NCBI GenBank assembly: GCA_000181795.3
Contig: CM012953.1
Coordinates: forward strand, 16,784,058 to 16,848,057
Direction: 5' to 3'
DNA: 64,000 nt
Source of the DNA: Trichinella spiralis
Taxonomy: Eukaryota > Nematoda > Enoplea > Trichinellida > Trichinellidae
Each line of letters opens with the position of its first letter. Positions within the stretch are counted from its first letter, which is position 1. The notes under the pieces were generated by a model that did no database searches, was not told where the DNA came from, and worked only from the letters and a program-made list of their open reading frames with translations. Positions 23,677 through 33,969 of this stretch are shown one piece after another. Both the position numbers and the translations under genes were made by a program.

Positions 23677-25198
23677 TCGTTGTATGAATAATTTACATTT
23701 GTTTATGGGTTTCAATTGTTTTCGTCTACTTTCACCGTTTGTTAATTTTGGGTTTTGTTTTTCTACACAAAATGTTCAACGCAGTGTAAATTGTAAGCAG
23801 TGTAAAATTGTTGTTGATGCGAACATTGAGAAAACTGCATGTAATCCAGAGTTAAAATTTAAACCTCGCAAACATCCTGGTCGGTTCAGCTCTGCCATAG
23901 TTGATTTGCCGGACGAATTGCATCGAATAATTTTGAATGTACTCGATTCTGCAGATTCGATGAAAATAATCAAATTGGAAGCAAAGAAACTGAACAATTT
24001 TCTATCTATGCGCAAACCGCCTGCTTCTGAAGAAGAAATACGCAATGAAGCTTTGAAAATTTTTCAAACTCTCCATGAGCAGGATCGAATAAAAGCGGAA
24101 AAAGGTGGTAACCAGTGGCCACCGGCCGATGAATCGGATGAGGATAAAGAGCTGAGGCAAAAGAATTTAAGAGGGCGAATGTTGAAAAAACTGAAATCAG
24201 TATTGTATTACTGGAAGCCTAAAGTTTACAACACTGAAACGAAATGTTTAGCTTATTTGATGGCTCGCTTTGCATCACAGTATGCAGTGATGAAACGCAT
24301 CTTAGATCAAATCAAAGCAAGAAATCCTGAAATATGTCCTGAGCATGTTTTCGATTTTGGATCCGGCGTCGGTAGTACATTTTGGGCATGCGAATCAACA
24401 TGGCCTGGCAAAATTAGTGAATATTACATGGTGGATGTTAGTTCAAAAATGAACGATCTCGCTTTAAAACTCCTGACTCATGGCCAACCATTTGGTAATA
24501 TTCGTCATGACAACGTTAATGTTAGACAGTTTTTACCGGTTCAACATGACAGGAAGTATGATTTTGTAATAGCAGCTAATGTACTTCTAGAATTGGAAAG
24601 TAACGAACAACGGCTGTATGTGATAGATAATTTGTGGAGAAAAACGAATATATTTTTCATCATCATAGAAAATGGTCGTAAAAGTGGAAATGGTCTTGTT
24701 TTGGAAGCACGTAATTATATTCTTCAAAAGTACTGTTCAACAAATTCACCGGATGATTTGCGAGGACATGTTTATGCACCTTGTGCACATCAGTTTGGCT
24801 GTCCACGAATGGAGCATCCGGAACCGTGCAATTTTCCGGTTACCTATTTGCCATTAAAAATTCCCGGTTGCAAACGTGAAGCACAAACGGAATTGTTCAG
24901 TTATGTAATCATGAAAAAAGGTTCTCAGTCAGGGGTAAATATGTGGCCAAGATTGGTCCGACAGCCTCAAATACGACGAAGGCATATCTGGTGTGAATTA
25001 TGTACCGAACATGGATTCTTGGAACGCGTAGTTATAACAAAACGGCGGTCTGGAAAGCTGCTCTATCACATGGCGAAGAATAGTGAGTGGGGTGACTTAT
25101 TACCGTCAATGACATCTGATCGTCTACCGGAAGATGATACCGATGACGTTTCGCCACAAGAATGCGACATTTCATGCCAGAAGGAAATAGCAGATTAA
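23663..25198 (+). CDS. METTL17: Mitochondrial ribosome assembly factor METTL17 (Rsm22-like), intronless
   Basis: A single uninterrupted exon encodes up to 511 residues. METTL17/Rsm22 proteins act in mitochondrial small-ribosome-subunit assembly and carry an iron-sulfur cluster. Seen here: a hydrophobic, Arg-containing N-terminus compatible with mitochondrial import; the methyltransferase-like SAM motif VFDFGSGVGSTFWA (about residues 231-244); FVIAANVLLEL; and the cysteine cluster CAHQFGCPRMEHPEPCNF with YVIMKKG nearby. Start choice: ATG 23663 is preceded by TTTCAG and lies inside the last PHPT1 exon; ATG 23684 (residue 22 bases on) is 8 bp after the PHPT1 stop and is an alternative. Being intronless among intron-rich neighbours is unusual. 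Tight same-strand spacing suggests a bicistronic unit. Confidence 0.92.
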   Translation: MKVISRCMNNLHLFMGFNCFRLLSPFVNFGFCFSTQNVQRSVNCKQCKIVVDANIEKTACNPELKFKPRKHPGRFSSAIVDLPDELHRIILNVLDSADSMKIIKLEAKKLNNFLSMRKPPASEEEIRNEALKIFQTLHEQDRIKAEKGGNQWPPADESDEDKELRQKNLRGRMLKKLKSVLYYWKPKVYNTETKCLAYLMARFASQYAVMKRILDQIKARNPEICPEHVFDFGSGVGSTFWACESTWPGKISEYYMVDVSSKMNDLALKLLTHGQPFGNIRHDNVNVRQFLPVQHDRKYDFVIAANVLLELESNEQRLYVIDNLWRKTNIFFIIIENGRKSGNGLVLEARNYILQKYCSTNSPDDLRGHVYAPCAHQFGCPRMEHPEPCNFPVTYLPLKIPGCKREAQTELFSYVIMKKGSQSGVNMWPRLVRQPQIRRRHIWCELCTEHGFLERVVITKRRSGKLLYHMAKNSEWGDLLPSMTSDRLPEDDTDDVSPQECDISCQKEIAD

Positions 25199-25458
25199 GC
25201 TTTTCAAACTGATTATTACGTTCGCTATTCTTTTCTGTTCATTTGAATATTAAACATATTCTATATATACGAATCAATGTTTTCCTTTGAAGTAAAACAA
25301 AACCGATTTGACATCGGCTTTCTTTATTCAGTAATATAAATATAGAAATACACGTTATTCTTAAATCCCATGTTAAACTTTGGACGACTGGTTTTCGTAT
25401 TTTATGACTGCACATTACACACGTAAAATGTTGTGAATTTAGAAAAAAAATAACATTT
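25199..25458. other. Convergent 3' gap METTL17/RFC4
   Basis: 260 bp between two converging genes, with AT-rich sequence and likely poly(A) signals for both. No gene. Confidence 0.5.
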
Positions 25459-27094
25459 TTAAATATTTATATACAAAATCCCCGCAGTACCCAAGTCCAT
25501 CAACTGAAGAGTTTCATCAGCACCAGCCAAAATACGATTTTCACAAACTGCCAATTTGGAAAGAAATTTCGCACGAGCTAAATCGCTGACCATTAAATCG
25601 TCAATAAGCTTATCGTGCAGTTGTATTATAAATTGATATGCACTGTAAGCCTCGCGTTGAAGCTGTAACACGAGCTTTTCCATATTTTCATGGCTCCCTT
25701 TGCGACAAATTGCAATAAATTGCTCGACAAATTCTTCCGGAACAATCTAAACTTTGATGTAAAGAAACAAAATGAAAAGGCTGAGCATTGGATGATAGGA
25801 ATGAAAAAAATATTTAAAAGCAAACATTACTTGACAAATTTCTTCTATATCGGTTTGAACGATTTCTTTTTTATCTTTAAAGCTAGCTGCTGACTGCAGT
25901 GTATTGATAGCTCTACGCAAATCGCCATCGCAAAAACTAATCAGAGATGATAAAGCTGCATCATCAATGCTTACACTTTCATTTTCACAAATTTTCCTCA
26001 ATCTACAGTAAAATTGTATATAATTCAACTTTACAAATGAAGATAAAGATAAGATACCTTTCAATTTGTATTTCCAATGTGAGCGGTTTAAATCTGAATT
26101 TCGCACAACGGGAAGTTATAGGTTCAATAATGCAACTAATATAGTTACATATTAGACAGAATCTTGTAGTTTTCGATTCACGTTCCATAGTTCGTCTTAA
26201 AGCAGCCTAAAAGAAAACCAGATATTTATTATAAGCATTTTTTTCATATATGCGCAACTTTCTTGAAGTATAAAAATCGACTATTAAAATATTCAAAGAG
26301 TAATCAATAACGGCGGATAAGAAATTTCATTTCATAAATTATATAAAAGTAAAAAATCACCTGAGCTTGTTTTGTCATGGAATCCGCTTCGTCCAATATG
26401 ACCATTTTCAAAGGTGGGCATTTTTTCCCACCTTCAGTAATTTCCGATGCCGCAAACTGGGAAAAAAGCTTCACTTTATCACGAATGACATCGATGCCAC
26501 GTTCATCGCTCGCGTTCAACTCCAAAACACGATCTCGATATATTTCAGATCCAAAAATTTGCCTGCATAAAGCTAAAATTGCCGATGTTTTCCCTGTTCC
26601 AGGAGGACCGTAAAATAACAAATTTGGAATCTTAAAAAATTACAAAATAATTATCAACTAAAAACAAATAAACATTATATTTAAAATATGATTTAAAAAA
26701 CAAAGATTAAATTTATAAAATGCAAGCAGTATCACTGTAATATATCACGTATGTTTGCAAAACGAATCAAATGTTCAACAAAATACAAAATCATTAAGCA
26801 CAAACGCAGCTTCTAAAATTAAAAACAAAATATTAATAAAACATACATCATTGGATGTCAGGCTTTTTTTCAAAACCGCAACTACTTCATCTTGATAAGC
26901 AATATCATCCACAATTTTCGGACGACTAGAAGTAATCGTTAACTCTTTTGAAAAGTCACGCATAAAAAAAACCCTTACTATTTCTCCACCCACGGAGTAC
27001 ATGCCTGCTTTGCATTGCCCACTGGCAATTTCTGTTCTTCATTTAGCTTTGAATTCGATGAAGAACTGGTATAGTTTTTTAAATATGATTCCAT
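25459..27094 (-). CDS. RFC4: Replication factor C subunit 4 (clamp loader), 6 exons
   Basis: RFC4 is one of the small subunits of the clamp loader that places PCNA on DNA. Exons (minus): 27094-26979, 26925-26847, 26630-26361, 26206-26058, 26002-25831, 25746-25459; lengths sum to 1074, giving 357 residues from ATG 27094 to TAA 25459, the usual length. Motifs in order: WVEKY/RPKIVDD split by intron 1, Walker [23 protein letters not shown], Walker [10 protein letters not shown], sensor 1 region [21 protein letters not shown] (SRC motif) and sensor 2 region [11 protein letters not shown]. One oddity: NYISCIIEP has Cys where most relatives have Arg or Lys. Introns are 53-216 nt. The assignment to RFC4 rather than RFC2/5 rests on the N-terminal PWVEKYRPK…[14 protein letters not shown] block and the C-terminal [10 protein letters not shown]. 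Confidence 0.95.
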
Positions 27095-28172
27095 TTCTGT
27101 AAGCAAACAGTGAGTATAAATTTCCAAATAAACCTGAAAGTTCACACGTTTTAAACAGATTATAATTTCAGCAATTACGGTAAGTGCAAAGCTTTAATAA
27201 AGATCATCAAATAATTGAGTAACTTCAATAAGTTTACATTTCAAATCAACATGTCCAAAATGGTAAATAAAAATATTAAAAGCGAAAAATATAATGTAAT
27301 ATAACAATATTTGGAAGAATATGCTAAATAATTTAATTTTCACCCGCAAATAACATGCATCATGTGCATAAAATAAATAAATAAATAAATAACACAAGTA
27401 GTTTAGTAAGTGAAATCTAAGCATTTTCTCATTTATTTGTTATAGATTGTTTGAAGTGATATGTAAAATGTGATGAACAGTAAATTTTGCAACTTGTTTT
27501 TTTCTTCATTTGAGAAAATTTTATACTGTAATAAATAATTTTCAAGTAAAATTTTGAAAAATGCAACTGATTAACGTTTGTGAAAAAAATAAGCGCGCAA
27601 TGTGAAGTTTCAATTTTACGTTTAATTTATTTCAGGCAATTGCTAAATTTCAAGAAAGAAATCTTTTTTAATACAAATAAAAGCGCAAGTATTAAATTTT
27701 ACGGTACAATTGAAAAATATGACAACCAGTTTGTAATAAATTTCTTGTCATCTTGTTTCAAAACGGGAAAATTTAAGCTGCCCTAATATGAATTACACAT
27801 TTCTGGAGTTTGTTTCCATCTGCAACCGGTTTCGATCACATGTGTGGGAGGGAATATTTACCATTTTGTTGGTATATTTTTGCAAGATATATTTTTTTGA
27901 TTAATTATTTTCATTGAATTTGTAGTAAAAGCTGAGCGGATTTATTTCTGTATTTTCTGTATTTGTAATGTAATGGAAAATAAAGAAAATGTATTTAAAT
28001 TGTAAATTTGAATTGGCAATGTTGAAGTGAATCTAGTTTTTGGACTTTTATATTCATTTTACCGATTGAGATCATATTTCCAGTTGTTATTAAATATATT
28101 GTACTTAAATATAGAAAAGCGGCAACTTTACTTATCATTGCTCATGAGAAATTTGCCAAGCGTTTGTCAATT
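27095..28172. other. Divergent intergenic region RFC4 / secreted protein
   Basis: About 1.1 kb of AT-rich DNA with an (AAAT)n tract at 27370-27391. It should contain the promoters of two diverging genes; no element can be named. Confidence 0.45.
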
Positions 28173-29784
28173 ATGAAACAATACATACAAGCAATTTATT
28201 TGTTGACTTTTTTCATTTCTGTTCCACTACAGCCTGGTGGTATTTTTGTTGTATGAATTTCTTTTTTGCATAAAATTTAATCGATATATTTTAGTTGATG
28301 CTTTGTTTACTGAATTTTTGAAATCATTTGGAGCTTCTGAAAATTGTCCAAGTGGATGGTCTGAATGGAGTGAATGTCTGGGTACAGAAACGGAAAATGT
28401 AATCCATTCTTTACCTGCCGTTTGTCAGGCTACAACAATAGGACGTCTAATAAAAGCTGCAAATCGGATGGTCGATTCGGTTTTAAATTATTATCGTAAT
28501 GTTAATCGCACAGTAGGTCCATGCGGAATGTGCCTGAAACAAGTGAAATGCACTAATCACTGCTTGCCTGATGGAAGTCTGCTAATAAGGTAAAATTCAT
28601 TCCACTTATTTTATTATTATTATTATTATTTGATTAAGAGGCATTTGATGCACCAATTGTCTCGAGTATTCATTGAATATTATAAAAATTTTTGAATTTA
28701 CATAATTAGAAATTAAAATTTCATATGTAGTTTAATTTATTATTAAATATTCTTTTTTTTGTTTCTATTTGAAAATTATATAAAGTTGAAATAAAATTTC
28801 AACGCAACAAAATATTGCTGATTAATGAAACAGTATAAATGTACTGTTCGTTGAATGAAAGTGTTTTAATAATCTTTTGTATAGGATAAGTATTGTTATA
28901 TTTTTTTAGATTAAAAAATTCTTATTATGTTGCTGGTATTATATTGATGTAGTGTATGTTTTGTTAATTTGAATTTGTTCCAAAAAAAAGAAAAAGATTT
29001 TCATGATTGGGAAGAAAATTAAACATAAACGACGAATCAAATCACAGCACAATCACGTTCAAATTTAGCTGAAACTGACATACATTTTATCACTTGAAGT
29101 GTTATTACATTTTATTTTCAACAATTATACGAATACAAAAATAAACAAAGAACTGGATTTTTTCATCATTACACGTGTAATAAATAAATGAATGCATGTT
29201 GTCGTGTCTGTCATTCATGCTTGTCATCTATTTTTGATGTCAATTTGGTATAAAATATAAAAAGGCATATTAATTAATTAAGAAATGGTGGAAATTTGAA
29301 TTTTGAAAGGAAAAAAAAGAGAAAGATTGAAAAGTTGTCCTTTTTTGTTGAATATGATGAAATTTTGAATTAGAGATTGGGCAAGCCGTACGGTGTACAG
29401 GAACGCTTCTGCCCTGGTGTAGAACAATCGTATGCTTGTGCTGTGGATTCCGAAATAGGCTACGATCCAATGACGCAGGAGTGCAATCTTTGGCCACCGA
29501 AAGAAAATACATTTCCCATTCGAATACCACTACAAGTGCAGCTGATGTTTACCAATATGAAGCCGTTCAATTGTATCAGGCAAATTCAAATTATCACCAA
29601 TAATTATTATTTTATTTGTCTGATGGGCAATATTTTAAAATTTCAATATTTCAGTGTTTCTGGGAAATGTTTTTGCTGTTGCAGTCCATACAGGCCAGAT
29701 CCTTGTACAGCAAAGTGTGTCATTCATCCTTGCACCGAGAAAACAATTTTGACCGAAAGTGACTTTTCCAATCAGCAAAAATAA
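28173..29784 (+). CDS. Secreted cysteine-rich protein with thrombospondin-1-like N-terminus (3-4 exons)
   Basis: ATG 28173 opens a signal peptide (MKQYIQAIYLLTFFISVPLQ). Exon 1 (28173-28239) joins in phase to exon 2 (28295-28589) and exon 3 (from 29374). Just after the signal comes CPSGWSEWSEC, the start of a thrombospondin type 1 repeat (W-x2-W with flanking Cys). The rest lacks the usual TSR strands and has paired cysteines (GPCGMCLKQVKCTNHC, CFCCCSPYRPDPC, KCVIHPC) and one N-x-T sequon (NRTV). Exon 3 is open to TGA/TAA at 29782; a 75-nt in-frame segment at about 29579-29653 (GCAAAT … TTTCAG) is probably a GC-AG intron. It is likely an extracellular protein, about 220-245 residues. I do not know the family, and no function should be assumed. 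Intron 2 is long (784 nt). Confidence 0.65.
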
Positions 29785-31920
29785 GCAATCGTATTGCTCC
29801 AATGCTTTATGCATTATTCATTTTTCCACCATTCATCAGATCAGTCATTTGTAATGAAAATTTGCAGAAATTTGCAAGTTTCCCTTTCACATCTCTAAAA
29901 CTTGTTCATATTTTTAATCAAGACCTTCTTTTTTATTGAAAATATCTAATTTATCACTTTCATTTTTCACTGAAATTCTTGAAATACGTTGTTTTTGAAA
30001 ATCTACAATTCTGAACAAACAAGTCAACATTTTCAGAAATACTTTGTGCATGCAATATATCATATACACACACTTACATTAAATTTAAATGAACAAACTA
30101 AAAACATTGAAAAGATGCTTGAACAACATAGACATATATTTTCATATTGATGAAATTAATTTTTCAAAAGTGAATAATGTAACTGAAAAAAAAGCAAATT
30201 TTTCCTTTGGAAATATTAGTAAAACTAAAACTTCCAATTCATATAGAAAAGAAAAAGTATTTGGTGGAAAAAAAAATTTTTTTTCTTTTGCTGTACTTTC
30301 TAGCCGTTATTGGCGTAATAATAAACACGCTCCGAAGCTCAAACGAAGAACGCTTTCAAAATTGAAGCTTAAATCAATTCATAAAATTAGGTGAAATTGA
30401 ACGCTGAACGCAGCGTGCTTACAACGTGAAGCAAGCAGAACGTGCTCCAACATCTGCCAGCTTCCAAAGATGGAAACGACTGATTCCTCGACCACCGGAT
30501 CAGCAACCAAGCAAGCATAAAAAGCCCAACAACCTCACTGTTCACATTTTATACTGTTTGTCGAATATGACTACAGTTAACCATCCATATACGCTTTTCT
30601 TCATTCTGAACTAAGACACGACTAGATGCTAAACGCTAATCGCGATGCTAAACAATAGGAAGAATAATCCAAGCCACGCAAACTGGCTAAACATGAAAAA
30701 TGCTAATTTTTATTTCAATGCTTATTTTTTTGAGAAAAAGTTATTTCCAATGTTTAAAAATTCAAATAAAATATTTTCCAATAAAATTCCGAGTCCAACA
30801 CTTCAACAGGAGCATTTTTCGTGAATCACACGCAAAAGTCGTTTAAAAAAATTAAAATTAAATTTTATTCCCTCGAAAATTATTGAGCTTTGACAAAAAT
30901 GTTTCAGTTTTTGGGAAAATATTTTCAACAAAAAAAGAAAAAAATCCATTTACATTCCACTGAACTTGCTTTTTAAATAAAATACCGTACTTCATTCCGT
31001 AGAAGTGTTGTGGTAAATAATTTGAAAAAAAATGATAAATTATAAAAGATCCTTGAATTGCGATCATTATTGTGAGTAAAATATTTCCAAATGCATTTAT
31101 ACATTTCAGGTCACTGAAATGATTAATTCTTGAAGATAATCTTGCTGTAGAGCAATTTATTACTGGTCACGTTACTGAACATTCGTATTATTCTTAACAA
31201 ACATGATATGCATAGTTAAGTGAAATGGTTATGATATTTTTTAAATCAATAATTAACTTAGGTCTATTTGTTGGGTGCATGTGAATTTACCATGCATGTA
31301 TATGGATTATCTCTTGCCAAGAAAGATAAACTAAAATGAAAAATATGAAAAAATGAATGTTCTAAAATATTATATAAAGCAACTCTTTTTTTCTTTATTT
31401 ATGTCTTGCTCATTTTTAGTAATTAACAATTTAGGGAGAATTATTATAAAACATTCTTGGAAATGTTCTGAATGCTGTGTGCATACTAGATGGATCATTT
31501 TGCTGTTGATAGTCTAACATTAAATATTATGTTATTAAATAGTTGAGCTTGGTATTGAAGATGAATTTAATTTTTTTTCAAGCTCACGGCACATCTGAAC
31601 ATGAAATTGGGCATGCGAGTTATCAGTTAAATTCATATTTGAAGTGTTCATTGTATTTTCTGGGCATACATGGTTTCAGAAGTTTAATTTTGCTTTTAAT
31701 TATTGTTTATTAAATTGTAATGACTGCTAGTAGTTTAACTAGTAAACAACTTTAGGTTTACATGCTATCGTTGCAGCGAACAGACCTATTTGGTAATCAA
31801 ATTTTTTAATTTTGTAATGCACACAAAAATTGAAAATTCAAAATTTTGAATTCATTTAGACTTATTCATAATGTAAAAAGTTTTTCATTTTTAATTTATT
31901 ACAATTCACTTTTAGAAACG
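29785..31920. other. Long AT-rich intergenic region
   Basis: 2.1 kb without a supported gene. A GC-richer island at about 30385-30540 (many CGA/GCA triplets) gives a short open frame rich in Pro, Lys and Arg, without recognisable features or splice context. A 101-codon frame at 30089-30394 is very Lys/Asn-rich and looks like chance. Confidence 0.4.
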
Positions 31921-33641
31921 ATGGATCGTCAATGCTTGATGATAGTAGGCACCGTTACTGCTGCAAGTATCATTGCTCTTGCATTGTTTTTCTTCATGGA
32001 TTCCAAGGAAAGAAAGCGATTGCGTAATTTTTTTAATGTTTCTTATAGGCAATATAAAATCAGTGAACTATATACACGCTTAAATTTATTTATTTTCTGA
32101 AGCACTGGGTAACTGGGAAAATTGATAGAAAAGAACCAATTTTTATGAAATGAAATATTATTGGAAAATATTTATATGAAACATTTTGTTTCAACGTTTA
32201 GAATAGTATTTATATAACCATCGAAATTCATTCATATTTAAATGACATATAGAATTGAAGTTGGTTATTTTTTTAAGGGAAAGTTCCTGGATTATATAAT
32301 TATGGTTCAGTATGCTTTGTAAATTCACTTTTGCAAAGCCTGGCAAGTTGTAGCAGTTTTGTCAGTTGGTCAGCTCAGTTTAGCAATAATGAGGAATATT
32401 GCTTTTTGAAAGCATTGGGCATTATTTTACAAGGTAAGTAAGTATGATTTACCAATTTTGAATTTACATTTTAATGTCAATAATTTATTTATTGTTCAGA
32501 GCTTAATGATCATTCAAAATATGCGCTGTCATCACAAATTATTATTAATAGTTTAAAACAGCGTGGATGGAATTTGGAAACAAATATACAACAAGATGTG
32601 CATGAACTTTTAAATGTTTTTGATTCGGCTTGGGATGAAGAGTTGAGCCCCTTGTTTAAAGTATTTATTTCATAGAAAACGATTTTTTAAATTATAATTA
32701 AATTATTTTAATTGTTACAGACTGTCGATATAAATTCGGATGCCGGAGAAGCTATACAGGTGCCCTCACATGGAAAAATTCGAAGTGAAACCGTATGCCA
32801 CGCTTGTAGTCATAAGGTTTTATTATTTAAAGTTATTTCTGTTCCTTTGAATAAATTTCACCTATAGACTTCGAATTTGGAAGATTTCGGAGCTGTGACA
32901 CTTAATTTTCCTACAAATATTAACATGCCGGTATGTTAGTCGAATTTTGTTTACAATTTTTTAGTTCATGATTTTAAATTTAAAGAGCATCTCTTTGGAA
33001 GAATGTTTGCTTTGTTATATGAAACCGGAATGTCTGCTTGACGCAATATGTGAAAATTGTTCCTCAGTTACAGGAAATGTTAAAATGTATAAAACGCTGA
33101 AATTTGAAATTGTAAAAGAGAAAAATATTGATAAATCAACGTAGAAATATTTGTATATTTTGTTTCAGCATCCGAAATGTTTTATATTTATTTTTCAAAG
33201 ACTGATGTGGCTTCCTTCTGGTATGTCATTTAAGATTGCTACGGTAGTGAACTTGCCAGAACTGTTAGATCTGCAACATTTGGCAGAAATTGTACGTCAT
33301 CCAAAAGCAGATCAGTCGACATTGTAAAAATACTGAAATCATTTATCAGCAGAGGAGTTATTATTTTTTCTTAATTAATTATTTCCCTTTTCAGGCCTAG
33401 TAATCCGTCGCTGAGATCATGCAACGACAAACTTTACCGTCTGGAGGCTGTAATTGTGCACAGAGGAAACCATCAGTATGGTCATTTCATTACTTACCGG
33501 CGTGATATTGACAATCAATCACTTTGGTGTGCTGTTTCGGACGATGAGGTAAAGCCGATTCAATTCGACAGCGTTACAAGCTGTCAAGCTTATATGGCAT
33601 TCTATGAAAAAGCAAAAATAGAATCCAACTCGGAACATTGA
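31921..33641 (+). CDS. USP30: Ubiquitin carboxyl-terminal hydrolase 30-like (mitochondrial outer membrane)
   Basis: USP30 removes ubiquitin from outer-membrane proteins and opposes mitophagy. ATG 31921 (preceded by a TTTTAG acceptor) begins a protein with a single N-terminal membrane span (MIVGTVTAASIIALALFFFM) followed by basic residues, the USP30 layout. Exon 1 is 31921-32023, exon 2 32278-32433, exon 3 32500-32660, exon 4 from 32721, with several more to 33641. The catalytic Cys box is NYGSVCFVNSLLQSL. The zinc-ribbon cysteines are CHAC and CENC. The catalytic His box is HRGNHQYGHFITYRR, followed by the tail DDEVKPI. Q-D-V-H-E-L (QQDVHELLNVFD) is also typical. The protein is shorter than human USP30 (517 aa). 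Naming as USP30 relies on the membrane anchor plus the catalytic core. Confidence 0.85.
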
Positions 33642-33969
33642 TACTTTTTTTTCAAAAATCCTATACGAAACCAACTAGTATATACTAGTTTTGCTCAAGT
33701 TAGGGTTGAAATAATTAAACTTCAACATTTTTTATTTACTCTTATGGACAATGCATGTTTCTTGATTATCTTTTCTACATCGTAAAAATGTAAAATTTTA
33801 AACCAATTTTAACGTATTTCATTTTGGAACAATATAAAAGAGAATGTAATAAAATAACAAATGTGTGGAATGCTGTACGCAAACTTTAAACATTCCATAC
33901 ATGAACAGTGTCGGTTGAAGCACCAATGGTTCAGCGGCGGGCAAATCACTTATCAGTAGCAGGTTCTAA
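33642..33969. other. Convergent 3' gap USP30/PLK4
   Basis: 330 bp between convergent stops; AT-rich, with AATAAA-like strings. No gene seen. Confidence 0.5.

Noticed and set aside
27370-27391. (AAAT)n tract as regulatory element
   Set aside because: Simple AT repeat in an AT-rich genome; nothing sets it apart.
30089-30394. 101-codon frame rich in Lys, Asn and Ser
   Set aside because: Composition is that of AT-rich DNA; no domain, signal or splice context.
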